NCBI RefSeq assembly: GCF_026000575.1
Contig: NZ_AP026910.1
Location: 682,001 to 746,000 of the forward strand
Length of the DNA: 64,000 nt
Source: Rhodoluna sp. KAS3
GTDB lineage: Bacteria > Actinomycetota > Actinomycetes > Actinomycetales > Microbacteriaceae
Direction: 5' to 3'
Below, piece after piece: positions 17,907 to 27,464 of this stretch. The first letter of the stretch is position 1, and each line of letters opens with the position of its first letter. The position numbers and the translations under genes are program-made. The notes under the pieces were generated by a model, which saw only the letters and a list, made by a program, of their open reading frames with translations, was not told the origin of the DNA and made no database searches.

Positions 17907-18296
17907 TTAGCGCAGTACTAACGCTGTTCCAGCCAATTTGTCGTGTAGACCGCGATTATCGTTGTCCCAAACAATTGCCGGGATGATCAGCAAGATCATC
18001 GAAACACGCAAAAATGCAGCTCTGAATCCGACGTATGGATGCCCCAGTCTAAGAACACGCATTCGACAAATCACGTGACCGAAGCTCGCACCGAGGGTGG
18101 CAACCATTAGCCATTGCATCAGCCCAAAGGCAACCAGGGTGGCTAGGTTATCGCCGGCGAACAACCCGGCGGAGATTAGCAGCGAAATCCCCCAGTCAAT
18201 ACAAAGCCCAATAACTCTCCTTGGAACCTTTGCGAGGGATCCGGGGCCCTGTTCTGGAAGGCCAAGCCGCTTTCCGGCCCACAGTTTTTCTGTCAT
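17907..18296 (-). CDS. RDD family membrane protein
   Basis: This 129 aa protein has three hydrophobic helices and the RDD features: an R/D pair near helix 1 (VPRRVIGLCIDWGISLLIS), GHVICRMRVLRL, and NRGLHDKLAGTALV at the end. It is typically encoded next to glnA and DUF4191 in actinobacteria. Its function is unknown. I favour the ATG at 18296 with AAGG nearby; a GTG one codon upstream is equally possible. Confidence 0.8.
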   Translation of the reverse strand: MTEKLWAGKRLGLPEQGPGSLAKVPRRVIGLCIDWGISLLISAGLFAGDNLATLVAFGLMQWLMVATLGASFGHVICRMRVLRLGHPYVGFRAAFLRVSMILLIIPAIVWDNDNRGLHDKLAGTALVLR

Positions 18297-18368
18297 CACC
18301 CTTCGAGCCTAGTCAAAAGTTTTACATGGCTGAAACATTCGCTGGTTAGCGAGCACGGCGCGAAAAGA

Positions 18369-18374
18369 TAGACT
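18369..18374 (+). promoter_or_regulatory. Putative -10 box of glnA promoter
   Basis: TAGACT matches the -10 boxes seen before lipB and map. It lies 64 nt before the glnA ATG, leaving a leader of about 58 nt that carries a GAAGGGA ribosome-binding site at 18424-18430. Confidence 0.4.
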
Positions 18375-18438
18375 TTTCCTTGATGGCGTAATGATGTGCC
18401 AGAGTTTCCACCATCCACCATTTGAAGGGATTCCCCCT

Positions 18439-19863
18439 ATGTTCAAGACTGCCTCAGAGGTTGTTAAGTACATCAAGGACAACGACGTAAAGTTCCTTGA
18501 CGTTCGATTCACCGACCTACCTGGTGTTCAGCAGCACTTCAACCTTCCAGCAGCGATGATCGATGAGCAGTTCTTCATCGATGGTCAGTTGTTCGACGGT
18601 TCATCTATCCGTGGCTTTGCCTCAATCAATGAGTCAGACATGCAGCTCATCCCAGACGTCGGCACCGCATACATCGATGCATTCCGTGCTCAGAAGACTC
18701 TGGTTATGATCTTCGACGTTTACAACCCACGTAACGGTGAAATCTACGGTCGCGACCCACGCCAGACTGCCAAGAAGGCTCAGGCTTACCTTGCAACCAC
18801 CGGCATCGCAGACACCGCATTCTTTGCCCCAGAAGCTGAATTCTTCATCTTTGATGACGTTCGCTACGAGTACAAGCAGAACGGCTCAATGCACTTTGTT
18901 GACTCAGATGAAGCTGCTTGGAACTCAGGCCGCGAAGAGGCCGGCGGTAACCTAGCTAACAAGACCCCTTACAAGGGTGGATACTTCCCAGTTACCCCAA
19001 CCGACAAGCACGCTGACATGCGCGATGACATCGTTTCAGAGCTTCTTGCAGTAGGCCTAGAGGTAGAGCGCAGCCACCACGAGGTTGGTACTGCAGGCCA
19101 GGGTGAGATCAACTACAAGTTCGACACCCTACTTTCATCTGCAGATGACATTCTGAAGTTCAAGTACATCGTCAAGAACGTAGCTGAGCGTTGGGGCAAG
19201 ACTGCCACCTTCATGCCGAAGCCACTATTCGGCGACAACGGCTCAGGTATGCACGTTCACATGTCTCTCTGGAAAGATGGCAAGCCATTGTTCTACGACG
19301 AGTCAGGCTACGGCGGTCTTTCAGACCTAGCACGCTGGTACATCGGTGGTATTTTGAAGCACGCTCCATCACTGCTTGCATTCACCAACCCAACCGTAAA
19401 CAGCTACCACCGCCTAGTTCCAGGTTTCGAAGCGCCAGTAAACCTTGTTTACTCAGCTGGTAACCGTTCGGCTGCTATCCGCATCCCGATGACCGGAACA
19501 AACCCTAAGGCAAAGCGCATTGAGTTCCGCGCTCCTGATGCATCGTCTAACCCATACCTAGCATTCGCAGCAATGCTTATGGCTGGTCTTGACGGTATCA
19601 AGAACCGCATCGAGCCACACGAGCCTGTTGACAAGGACCTTTACGAGCTACCAGCAGAGGAAGCAGCACTTATTCCTCAGGTTCCTGGAAACCTTGAAGA
19701 TGTTCTTAAGGCTCTTGAGGCAGACCACGACTACCTTCTAGAGGGCGGCGTGTTCACCAAGGACCTCATCGAGAACTGGATCAACTACAAGCGCGAGCAC
19801 GAGATCAAGCCTCTTGCTCTTCGACCTCACCCATACGAGTTCGAGCTGTACTTCGGTTGCTAA
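18439..19863 (+). CDS. glnA: Glutamine synthetase type I (GlnA1)
   Basis: This ATP-dependent enzyme makes glutamine from glutamate and ammonia and has 474 aa. Motifs are DGSSIRGF, the ATP/glutamate-binding [32 protein letters not shown], and the catalytic NRSAAIRIP. The adenylylation Tyr is present in [10 protein letters not shown] (about Tyr402), so activity is expected to be controlled by GlnE, encoded just downstream on the other strand. I chose ATG 18439 because GAAGGGA precedes it at 8 nt; an upstream in-frame ATG at 18391 lacks a site and adds no conserved sequence. Confidence 0.97.
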   Translation: MFKTASEVVKYIKDNDVKFLDVRFTDLPGVQQHFNLPAAMIDEQFFIDGQLFDGSSIRGFASINESDMQLIPDVGTAYIDAFRAQKTLVMIFDVYNPRNGEIYGRDPRQTAKKAQAYLATTGIADTAFFAPEAEFFIFDDVRYEYKQNGSMHFVDSDEAAWNSGREEAGGNLANKTPYKGGYFPVTPTDKHADMRDDIVSELLAVGLEVERSHHEVGTAGQGEINYKFDTLLSSADDILKFKYIVKNVAERWGKTATFMPKPLFGDNGSGMHVHMSLWKDGKPLFYDESGYGGLSDLARWYIGGILKHAPSLLAFTNPTVNSYHRLVPGFEAPVNLVYSAGNRSAAIRIPMTGTNPKAKRIEFRAPDASSNPYLAFAAMLMAGLDGIKNRIEPHEPVDKDLYELPAEEAALIPQVPGNLEDVLKALEADHDYLLEGGVFTKDLIENWINYKREHEIKPLALRPHPYEFELYFGC

Positions 19864-19875
19864 TCAACTAAAGAG

Positions 19876-19908
19876 AAGGACCCTGCCGAAAGGCGGGGTC
19901 CTTTTTTT
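19876..19908 (+). terminator. Rho-independent terminator of glnA
   Basis: AAGGACCCTGCC (19876-19887) and GGCGGGGTCCTT (19892-19903) form a 12 bp stem (one G-U pair) closed by a GAAA tetraloop and followed by a run of T. It separates glnA from the convergent glnE. Confidence 0.93.
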
Positions 19909-19930
19909 ATACCTAATTCAAGAGGGAATG

Positions 19931-22900
19931 CTATTCGGGCTTGGCGTCCGGTTCGAATCCGTAAAAGATGCGCTCAAACACAGCACGAGAGCGCCGAGTG
20001 AACGCCAAATAATCCTCTTGAAGCTGGCCCGCTCCCCCTCGCGGATATTCCAGAATTCGAGCCATACCTTCGAGTTGACGACGATCAGTCGGCAGTACAT
20101 CCGTCCGCTTGTTGGCCCACAAGATTGAAGCAGAACGAACCCGAGACGCAAGTGTCCAAGCCTCAGCTAACACGCGTGCGTCATGCTCCGCAATTAGCCC
20201 CTCACGTGCGCAAGCCTCAAGCGCCTGCAGCGTTTTGGGTGTTCGAATTGAGGGGTGTTCATTCCCGTACTGAAGCTGAAGAAGCTGCACGAGCCACTCG
20301 ACGTCGCTCAATGAACCTCGGCCAAGTTTCAAGTGTCGGCGCGGGTCAGCGCCTAGCGGAAGTCGTTCAGTCTCAACCCGGGCCTTGATTCTGCGAATCT
20401 CTACTATGGCGCTTTCCGTCAACTCGGTTGGGTATCGGTATTGATTGATGAGCGTCAAAAATTGCGATTGCAACTCGGAGGAACCAGCTATCGGACGCGC
20501 TCTGAGCAGGGCCTGGGCCTCCCAGGTGTTAGCCCATCGGGCATAGTAGGCAGCATAGGAATCAAGCGAACGAGCAACCGGACCGTTTTTGCCTTCAGGT
20601 CGCAAATCAAGATCCAACTCAAATTCAAGAAGTGGGTCAGAACTTAGCCGCTTGATTTCACTAATAACTCTTTCGGCCACTTTTTGCGCGAGAGCGGGAT
20701 CGGCGCCATCAGTTACCCGGTAAACGAACATCACATCCGCATCCGAACCAAAGCCGAGCTCTTCGCCGCCGAAGCGACCCATTGCAATAATTCCGAGATC
20801 TACGTGCTCACTGACTGATCCTGGTGCTAGATCCAGGTCCTTGAATTCAACTGCGATACTCAACACCGCCCGCAGATAGGATTCAAATAGGCCGCTGAGG
20901 CTGTTTGACACCTGTGTTATGTCGATGTCACCAAGGACAGCTCCAAGCGCTATGCGAAGGGTTTCACGCCTCCGAATGCTCCGGACACCGTTAATCGCCT
21001 TCTCTGAAGAATCGTGGCGCCCGATAACCGCTTCGAATTCACTTGTGATCTCGGAAGTAGCCAACGGAATTAGGTCTTCGGGCTTCTCGAACCAAGCCGC
21101 AGCCTCGGGGATACGCTCAAAAAGGCTTGTGGCCAGCTTGCTGTTAGCAAGAACCTGAGTCATTCGCTGGGCCGCATACGTGCTGTCCCGCAGCATGCGC
21201 AAGTACCAGTGGGACTCCCCTAGATCCTCGCTTAGTCGACGGAAGGAAAGCAGCGCAGAATCTGGGTCAGAACCCTCAGAGAACCATTGCAGCAGGACAG
21301 GCAGCAACTGCTTTTGAATCGCTGCCCTCCTCGACAACCCTGAAGTCAACGCGGCGATGTGTACAAGCGCTCCCTTTGGATCCTGAAAACCGATGGCGTG
21401 CAGTCGGTCCTCGGCCTGAGTGTCAGTGAGAGAGAGACTTTCACCATCTAAACGAGACACGGCGCTCAGCAGTGGCCGGTAAAAAATCTTTTGATGAAGA
21501 GCCCTGACTTCCAATTTGACCGAGTCCCAAGCCGATAAAAGCTCCTCAACGGTCCACTTTGGATTCACAGCGCGAGCCAATGCGCGACGGCGAGTATCAC
21601 TCGCGGGCATCAGATGGGTACGACGCATGTCCGAAAGTTGAATCCGGTGCTCAAGAAGACGCAAGAAACGGTAGCTCTCTGCAAATGCCGCTGCCTCTGA
21701 ACGGCCGACATACCCTGCAGTGGCCAGAGCGTTTATAGCCGAAATCGTGTCTCTGTGCCTGACCGATGGGTCGGTACGTCCATGCACAAGCTGCAGGAGT
21801 TGCACGGTGAATTCAACGTCTCTAAGGCCGCCGGGGCCGAGCTTAATTTGAGCGTCCACTTCACTTGCCGGAATGTAATCGGTGACACGCTCACGCATCT
21901 TTTGTACCGACTCAACGAAGTTCTCACGTGATGCAGAGGACCAAACCTTTGGCGCGAGAGCGTTGACATATGCTTCGCCCAGTTCCGAAGAACCTGCAAG
22001 CGGCCGTGCTTTAAGGAGCGCCTGGAACTCCCAGCTTTGGGCCCAACGCTCGTAGTAGGCGAGGTGCGATTCGAGAGTGCGAACCAGTGCTCCTGATTTA
22101 CCCTCCGGTCGCAGATTTGGGTCTACCTGCCACAGCATAGGTTCAGCAGCCGTTGCGTCGATAGCCCGCATCATCCGGGTGGCTAACTTGGTGGCAATTT
22201 CAACTGCACGCTCATTAGCAAGTTCGGCGCTTTTGCTGCCAGCGACATAGATTACGTCAACATCGCTGATGTAATTCAGCTCACGGGCGCCACACTTACC
22301 CATAGCGATGACTGCAAATTCTGTACTTTGAATCTCCTCGGCAGTAAATACTCCATGGTCGGCAGTGCTCGACAGTTCAACCCGAGCAATTTCGATTGCG
22401 ACTTCCAAAGCGGCACCAGCAATGTCTGCCAGAGATGCCGCGACAGACGGCAATCCGGCTTTGACGTCAACCATCGAAAGGTCATAGATAGCGATTTGCA
22501 GCAAAGATTCTCGGTAGGCAATTCGAAGAGCAGACCAGACATCAGGAGAATTGAACCCGGGCACCAGCAGGTGCGCAACTCTGGATCTAAAAAACTCGGT
22601 GGCCAAAGCCTGAGTCGGCAAGGCGGCAATTGCCTTATCGAAGTAGTTCAGGCATTCGGGCCGACGCTTTAGGAAATCGCCAAGCGCCGATGACGCTCCG
22701 AGCAGCAAACACAGCCTGCGCGATGAGTCCGGCTTTTTGAGGATTGCCTTTACCTTGGCCGAGTTTGATTCAGCTAGAAATAGCAAGGCATTCAATGCCT
22801 GGTCAGGATCAGCGCATACGGCTAGGTCAGCCAATGCTGAACGACCCGAGTCACCAACCAGTTTCACCAGTTGGTCGAGTTTTGCGGTCGTAGAACTTAG

Positions 22901-22960
22901 GTCGGCAAAACCGAACCTGGCCAGCTCAGACAGACCCATGCCACGACCTCTATCGGACAT
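19931..22960 (-). CDS. glnE: Bifunctional glutamine synthetase adenylyltransferase/deadenylase (GlnE)
   Basis: This 1009 aa enzyme adds or removes AMP on the regulatory Tyr of GlnA in response to nitrogen status. Two nucleotidyltransferase domains are evident: the N-terminal deadenylase with GKCGARELNYISDVDVIYV and the C-terminal adenylyltransferase with GRFGGEELGFGSDADVMFVY. Each is followed by a helical domain with the paired LRPEGK...GALVR or GPVAR motifs and LGPGGLRDVE or LGRGSLSDVE. The start ATG has GGGGA upstream. It is directly downstream of glnA2 (9 nt gap) and probably co-transcribed with it. Confidence 0.97.
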   Translation of the reverse strand: MSDRGRGMGLSELARFGFADLSSTTAKLDQLVKLVGDSGRSALADLAVCADPDQALNALLFLAESNSAKVKAILKKPDSSRRLCLLLGASSALGDFLKRRPECLNYFDKAIAALPTQALATEFFRSRVAHLLVPGFNSPDVWSALRIAYRESLLQIAIYDLSMVDVKAGLPSVAASLADIAGAALEVAIEIARVELSSTADHGVFTAEEIQSTEFAVIAMGKCGARELNYISDVDVIYVAGSKSAELANERAVEIATKLATRMMRAIDATAAEPMLWQVDPNLRPEGKSGALVRTLESHLAYYERWAQSWEFQALLKARPLAGSSELGEAYVNALAPKVWSSASRENFVESVQKMRERVTDYIPASEVDAQIKLGPGGLRDVEFTVQLLQLVHGRTDPSVRHRDTISAINALATAGYVGRSEAAAFAESYRFLRLLEHRIQLSDMRRTHLMPASDTRRRALARAVNPKWTVEELLSAWDSVKLEVRALHQKIFYRPLLSAVSRLDGESLSLTDTQAEDRLHAIGFQDPKGALVHIAALTSGLSRRAAIQKQLLPVLLQWFSEGSDPDSALLSFRRLSEDLGESHWYLRMLRDSTYAAQRMTQVLANSKLATSLFERIPEAAAWFEKPEDLIPLATSEITSEFEAVIGRHDSSEKAINGVRSIRRRETLRIALGAVLGDIDITQVSNSLSGLFESYLRAVLSIAVEFKDLDLAPGSVSEHVDLGIIAMGRFGGEELGFGSDADVMFVYRVTDGADPALAQKVAERVISEIKRLSSDPLLEFELDLDLRPEGKNGPVARSLDSYAAYYARWANTWEAQALLRARPIAGSSELQSQFLTLINQYRYPTELTESAIVEIRRIKARVETERLPLGADPRRHLKLGRGSLSDVEWLVQLLQLQYGNEHPSIRTPKTLQALEACAREGLIAEHDARVLAEAWTLASRVRSASILWANKRTDVLPTDRRQLEGMARILEYPRGGAGQLQEDYLAFTRRSRAVFERIFYGFEPDAKPE

Positions 22961-22969
22961 GCAATTCCC

Positions 22970-24310
22970 CTAGAGGGTCTCGAGGTTCTGCTTTAGTTCG
23001 AAAGGCGTCACCTGTGCTCGGTAGGCTGCCCACTCGCGGCGCTTGTTAGCCAGCACGTAACTGAATACTTCCTCGCCCAAGGTCTCTGCTACCAACTCAG
23101 ACTCCTCTAACTTGCGAATCGCGTGGTCAAGGCTTTGTGGCAGCGGCTGAATTCCCATGGCGCGTCGTTCGGCGTCATTTAGGCTCCAAACATTGTCCTC
23201 GGTCTCAGCTGGCAGAGGATACTCTTCTTGAATTCCCTTGAGCCCAGCATTCAGCAGCAACGCGTACGCAAGGTACGGATTCGCAGCTGAATCGATCGCC
23301 CGATATTCAATGCGCGAAGAGTTTCCCTTGTCTGGCTTGTACAGCGGAACCCTAATTAGAGCCGAGCGGTTGTTGTGGCCCCAGCAAACAAAGCTCGGAG
23401 CCTCGCCGCCACCCCAGAGACGCTTATACGAATTCACGTACTGGTTAGTTACAGCGGTGATTTCTGGTGCGTGTCGAAGCAGTCCGGCAATGAAATGCTT
23501 TGCGGTTTTTGAAAGGTGATACTGGGAGCTTGGGTCGAAGAATGCGTTTGTATCACCCTCGAATAGCGACATGTGGGTGTGCATTCCAGAACCAGGGTGC
23601 TGGGTGAACGGCTTTGGCATAAAGGTGGCATAAACACCCTGCTCAATAGCAACCTCTTTGATCACAGTTCTAAAGGTCATGATGTTGTCAGCCATAGTTA
23701 GGGCGTCGGCATAACGAAGGTCGATCTCGTTCTGGCCCGGGCCACCTTCGTGGTGGCTAAACTCGACTGAAATACCGAGTTGCTCGAGCATCGAAACCGC
23801 ACGGCGACGGAAATCATGGGCGGTGCCGCCCGGAACATTGTCAAAGTAGCCAGCGTTGTCAACTGGAACAGGCTCGCCGTTGGCATCAAGCTGGGTGGAC
23901 TTCAGAAGGTAAAACTCAATCTCAGGGTGGATGTAGAACGAGAAGCCCATGTCAGAGGCCTTGGCAAGTGCCCGACGCAAAACATTTCGTGGATCAGCCG
24001 CAGCTGGCAAGCCATCCGGAGTCTGAATGTCACAGAACATTCGCGCGGTTGGATCGATCTCGCCACGCCAAGGAAGAATCTGGAAAGTGCTTGGATCAGG
24101 CTGAGCAAGCATGTCCGCCTCGTAGGTACGGGCTAGTCCCTCAATCGCTGACCCATCGAATCCAAGACCCTCAGCAAACGCCCCCTCGACTTCAGCCGGC
24201 GCGATCGCAACAGACTTCAATGTTCCTGCCACGTCCGTGAACCAAAGGCGAATAAATTTCACGCCTCGCTCTTCAATTGTGCGAAGGACGAAATCTGTCT
24301 GCTTATCCAT
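22970..24310 (-). CDS. glnA2: Glutamine synthetase family protein GlnA2
   Basis: This 446 aa type I glutamine synthetase paralogue has DGSAIEG, SHHEGGPGQNEIDLRYADAL, GSGMHTHMSLFEG and NRSALIRVP. It lacks the Tyr adenylylation motif present in the GlnA1 of this window; the equivalent stretch reads NVWSLNDAERRA. GlnA2 proteins are constant neighbours of glnE in actinobacteria, and some have been reassigned to polyamine or other ligations, so true glutamine synthetase activity is not certain. The start ATG has AGAGAGG upstream. It diverges from nadE. Confidence 0.9.
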   Translation of the reverse strand: MDKQTDFVLRTIEERGVKFIRLWFTDVAGTLKSVAIAPAEVEGAFAEGLGFDGSAIEGLARTYEADMLAQPDPSTFQILPWRGEIDPTARMFCDIQTPDGLPAAADPRNVLRRALAKASDMGFSFYIHPEIEFYLLKSTQLDANGEPVPVDNAGYFDNVPGGTAHDFRRRAVSMLEQLGISVEFSHHEGGPGQNEIDLRYADALTMADNIMTFRTVIKEVAIEQGVYATFMPKPFTQHPGSGMHTHMSLFEGDTNAFFDPSSQYHLSKTAKHFIAGLLRHAPEITAVTNQYVNSYKRLWGGGEAPSFVCWGHNNRSALIRVPLYKPDKGNSSRIEYRAIDSAANPYLAYALLLNAGLKGIQEEYPLPAETEDNVWSLNDAERRAMGIQPLPQSLDHAIRKLEESELVAETLGEEVFSYVLANKRREWAAYRAQVTPFELKQNLETL

Positions 24311-24350
24311 CGAGTGTTCCTCTCTCTACCCTGCTACTAGGCTAATGGTT

Positions 24351-26012
24351 ATGCCGATTGTTCGCTTAGCTATGGCCCAGACCAACCCGATTGTTGGAGA
24401 CATTTCTGGAAACGTGGCCCGTTGCCTCGCCACAGTTCGTGAAGCCGCCGCCAACCAGGCCAATTTGGTGGTTTTCGGCGAAATGTGTGTTACCGGCTAC
24501 CCAATCGAGGACCTAGCAACCAGACCTGATTTCATCGAGGCTGCCGAATCTGCCGTTCGTGAGTTGGCCGGTGACCTAGAGAGCGATGGATTTGGTGATA
24601 TTGCTGTGGTCATCGGGCATCCGAGCCGGGCATCCTCGAGTACCTGGGCGATTGCGCACAACAGCTCCTCAGTCTTGCTTGGTGGAACGGTATTAGGACG
24701 CTATGACAAGCACCACCTGCCTAACTATTCAGTTTTTGACGAGTACCGCGTCTTCGTTCCAGGTAACCAACTCTTTACTTTCGAACACTGTGGCCTGAAG
24801 TTTTCGACCCTCATTTGCGAGGATATTTGGCAAAGTGGCGGACCGGTGGCTGAGATTTCAAACCACGGAACCGACGTTGCTCTGGTATTGAATGGCTCCC
24901 CGTTTGAAGTTGATAAGGGCGACCGCCGTCTCGAACTGGTCAGAGATCTTGCTATAACTCAAAACATTGCTGTGGCGTATGTGAACCTGACTGGCGGCCA
25001 GGATGATTTGGTCTTTGACGGCGACAGTCTCTTTGTTGATTCCAGTGGCGAATTAGTTGTTCGAGCTGAGCAGTTTCAGACCTCGATCGACTACGTAGAC
25101 ATCACGAGCAAATCAACCGCTGAAAGTAAAAACATGGGTGCCCCTGCCCTTACACGCTCCAGCCTCGAAGAGCAGGTCTGGAATGCGCTGGTCACTGGCC
25201 TCAAGGACTACGTAGCGAAGAACGGTTTCAAATCGGTGATTTTGGGACTGTCAGGCGGAATTGACTCTGCTGTGTGTGCTTCCATCGCCGCGGATGCAAT
25301 CGGTGCTGAGAACGTGTTTGGTGTACTGATGCCGAGCGAGCACTCATCTGATCACTCCATCGGGGACGCAGTGGATCTTGCCCAGCGGATTGGGTTGAAT
25401 TATCAGACAGAATCAATCAAGGATTTTGTCGATGCTTTTGAGAAGCAAATACCGCTGACCGGTCTGGCCGCAGAGAACCTTCAGGCTCGCGCACGCGGGT
25501 TGATCCTGATGTCACTGTCCAACCAGCGGGGCCACCTAACTCTGACCACTGGAAACAAGACTGAACTCGCAGTTGGATACAGCACCATCTACGGCGATTC
25601 GGTCGGAGGCTTTGCACCCATCAAGGATGTTGAGAAGACATTGGTCTGGCGCCTAGCAAACTGGAGAAATAAGCATGCCGTCGCAGTGGGTCACACTCCC
25701 CCAATTCCACAGAACTCGATTGAAAAACCTCCGTCAGCGGAATTGAGACCCGGGCAAGTTGATCAAGACAGCCTTCCCGATTACGAAACTCTTGACTCGC
25801 TTCTTGAGCTTTATGTCGAAAAGTCTTTCGGTAGAAAGCAGATAATTGATGCTGGGTTTGAAGTTGATACCGTCGACCGAGTCATCTCTCTAGTAGATCG
25901 TTCGGAATGGAAGCGTCGACAGGGTGCAATTGGCCCAAAAATTTCACCACTCGCCTTCGGGCGTGACCGTAGATTTCCGATTACCAATCGTTGGACACAT
26001 AGAAAGAGTTAG
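24351..26012 (+). CDS. nadE: Glutamine-dependent NAD+ synthase (NadE)
   Basis: This enzyme converts deamido-NAD to NAD using glutamine and ATP. The N-terminal nitrilase-type glutaminase domain has the Glu-Lys-Cys triad in VVFGEMCVTGYP, YDKHHLPNYSVFDE and LICEDIW. The C-terminal synthetase domain has the P-loop LGLSGGIDSA and LTTGNKTELAVGYSTIYGD, ending in FGRDRRFPITNRW. The frame is open upstream, but homology begins at MPIVRLAMAQTNP; the ATG at 24351 lies 7 nt after TAGGCT, so a leaderless start is likely. The protein is then 553 aa. Confidence 0.95.
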   Translation: MPIVRLAMAQTNPIVGDISGNVARCLATVREAAANQANLVVFGEMCVTGYPIEDLATRPDFIEAAESAVRELAGDLESDGFGDIAVVIGHPSRASSSTWAIAHNSSSVLLGGTVLGRYDKHHLPNYSVFDEYRVFVPGNQLFTFEHCGLKFSTLICEDIWQSGGPVAEISNHGTDVALVLNGSPFEVDKGDRRLELVRDLAITQNIAVAYVNLTGGQDDLVFDGDSLFVDSSGELVVRAEQFQTSIDYVDITSKSTAESKNMGAPALTRSSLEEQVWNALVTGLKDYVAKNGFKSVILGLSGGIDSAVCASIAADAIGAENVFGVLMPSEHSSDHSIGDAVDLAQRIGLNYQTESIKDFVDAFEKQIPLTGLAAENLQARARGLILMSLSNQRGHLTLTTGNKTELAVGYSTIYGDSVGGFAPIKDVEKTLVWRLANWRNKHAVAVGHTPPIPQNSIEKPPSAELRPGQVDQDSLPDYETLDSLLELYVEKSFGRKQIIDAGFEVDTVDRVISLVDRSEWKRRQGAIGPKISPLAFGRDRRFPITNRWTHRKS

Positions 26013-26017
26013 AGCAA

Positions 26018-26407
26018 ATGGCAGCAGACAAGTTGATTTCAAGCGGTGGACCATGGGAGTCAGTTTTGGGCTACTCTCGCGCGGTAGTAGCTGGCGATTA
26101 CGTACACGTGTCCGGCTCCACAGCAACTGTGGACGGCCAACTTCAGCACGAAGGCGATGCCTATGGTCAGACCAAGGTTGCTCTTGAAGTGATTGCCAAG
26201 GCGCTTGCTCAGGTTGGTTATGGCGTTGAAGATGTCGTCCGCTCAAGGGTTTACCTAGCCAGCGGTGCTGACATGGATGCCGCAGGTAAAGCGCATGGTG
26301 AAGTCTTTGGTGAAATTCGCCCAGCACTAACCATGCTTGCAGGCATTCAGTTCATCAACCCAAACATGCTGGTCGAGATTGAAGTGGATGCCTGGAAGCG
26401 TAGCTAA
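26018..26407 (+). CDS. RidA family protein
   Basis: This 129 aa protein of the YjgF/YER057c/UK114 family hydrolyses or scavenges reactive enamine/imine intermediates from amino acid metabolism. The family pattern is visible in YSRAVVAGDYVHVSGSTA, QTKVALEVIAKAL and DVVRSRVYLASG. The conserved Arg is in SRVYL and the final block is MLVEIEVDAW. It lies 5 nt after nadE and overlaps panB by one base (TAATG), forming a nadE-ridA-panB unit. Confidence 0.9.
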   Translation: MAADKLISSGGPWESVLGYSRAVVAGDYVHVSGSTATVDGQLQHEGDAYGQTKVALEVIAKALAQVGYGVEDVVRSRVYLASGADMDAAGKAHGEVFGEIRPALTMLAGIQFINPNMLVEIEVDAWKRS

Positions 26408-27219
26408 TGGAATTCCTTCCCAAGAAGGTTAGAACTTCTACTCTCAAAGAATTTAAGGCAAGCGGGCACAAGTTCAGTTGCCTTACCAGTTATGACCACC
26501 TGACTGCCGGCCTGTTTGATCAATCTGGGATAGACGTTCTCTTGGTGGGTGATTCCGCTGCTGATAACAGCCTGGGGTACTCGAGCACTTTGCCCATCAC
26601 GGTAGCCGAGATGGCAACCTTTGGTCGCGCAGTGGCATCGGCAGCTCTGCGCGCTCTTGTCGTAATTGACATGCCGTTTGGCTCATACGAGACAGGCCCC
26701 GCGGACGCCCTCGCAAACGCAATAGCGCTAATGAAACCAACTGGCGCTGATGCCGTGAAGCTTGAAGGTGGCAAACGAAGCGCAGACCAGATTCGCACTC
26801 TTGTGGAGGCCGGAATCCCGGTTATGGGTCACATTGGCTTCACACCGCAGAGCGTCAATGTCTTGGGCGGCTTTAAAATTCAAGGTCGCGGAGATGCAGC
26901 CGAACAGTTGCTTGAGGATGCCCTAGCCGTCCAAAATGCGGGTGCATTTGCAGTAGTACTCGAAATGGTTCCATCAGCAATCGCCGGTGAAATTAGCGCC
27001 AAGCTAGACATTCCAACGATTGGAATTGGCGCTGGCCCACAGGTTGATGGTCAAATTTTGGTCTGGACGGATTTTGCTGGCATGACAGCAGGCCGGCCAC
27101 GGAAGTTTGTCAAGCGCTATGCAAATCTCGGGGAACAACTGGCTTCAGCAGCATTGAACTACCGAACTGAAGTGGCAAACGGGCAGTTTCCGACGGCTGA
27201 CCATTCATTCGAGGACTAG
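26407..27219 (+). CDS. panB: 3-methyl-2-oxobutanoate hydroxymethyltransferase
   Basis: This first committed enzyme of pantothenate synthesis transfers a hydroxymethyl group from methylene-tetrahydrofolate to 2-oxoisovalerate. It has 270 aa and a TIM barrel. Motifs are LTSYDHLTAGLFDQSGIDVLLVGDS (metal Asp), DMPFGSYE, AVKLEGG, GHIGFTPQSVNVLGG, LEMVP and IGIGAGPQVDGQILVWTD. It shares the A of TAATG with ridA. Confidence 0.96.
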   Translation: MEFLPKKVRTSTLKEFKASGHKFSCLTSYDHLTAGLFDQSGIDVLLVGDSAADNSLGYSSTLPITVAEMATFGRAVASAALRALVVIDMPFGSYETGPADALANAIALMKPTGADAVKLEGGKRSADQIRTLVEAGIPVMGHIGFTPQSVNVLGGFKIQGRGDAAEQLLEDALAVQNAGAFAVVLEMVPSAIAGEISAKLDIPTIGIGAGPQVDGQILVWTDFAGMTAGRPRKFVKRYANLGEQLASAALNYRTEVANGQFPTADHSFED

Positions 27220-27413
27220 TCCTGCTCCTCGGCCTTCCGCCAGGCTTCAGAGCGCAACCGAATAGTCTGCAGAGCTTCTGCAGCCTCCTGCGAGGTCGCA
27301 AACGGTCCTACCCGGTTAGGTGAAGGCGATAGTCGGCCAACCTCAACTTTTAGTGACTTCAGGTTGAACCAGTACTCCGGTTTTTCCTCATGTTCTGAGT
27401 ATGAACTTTCCAT
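27216..27413 (-). CDS. Small SPOR-domain-like actinobacterial protein
   Basis: This 65 aa protein contains EYWFNLKSLKVEVGRLSPS...RVGPFATSQEAAEAL and then RSEAW. Many actinobacteria have such a small acidic protein, annotated as SPOR-domain-like, with a W-F-N-x-K-x-x-x-V-E-x-G pattern. Its function is unknown. The start ATG has AAAGGGG about 5 nt upstream. The stop overlaps the end of panB by four bases in the opposite orientation, and it diverges from map. Confidence 0.78.
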   Translation of the reverse strand: MESSYSEHEEKPEYWFNLKSLKVEVGRLSPSPNRVGPFATSQEAAEALQTIRLRSEAWRKAEEQD

Positions 27414-27452
27414 TTGAACCCCTTTTTTGAAAAGCCTAGCCCCAACGCAAAA

Positions 27453-27458
27453 TAGACT
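27453..27458 (+). promoter_or_regulatory. Putative -10 box of leaderless map promoter
   Basis: TAGACT is followed by TTAGTA and then the map ATG, the same arrangement as at lipB. A TTGAAA lies 20 nt upstream, longer than the ideal spacer. Confidence 0.55.
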
Positions 27459-27464
27459 TTAGTA

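Noticed and set aside
22970-24310. GlnA2 as a degraded copy of GlnA1
   Set aside because: The frame is intact with conserved active-site motifs. Loss of the adenylylation Tyr is usual for this paralogue beside glnE.
24237-24350. N-terminal extension of the NAD synthase frame
   Set aside because: It overlaps the glnA2 start region on the other strand and has no homology; the nitrilase domain begins at 24351.
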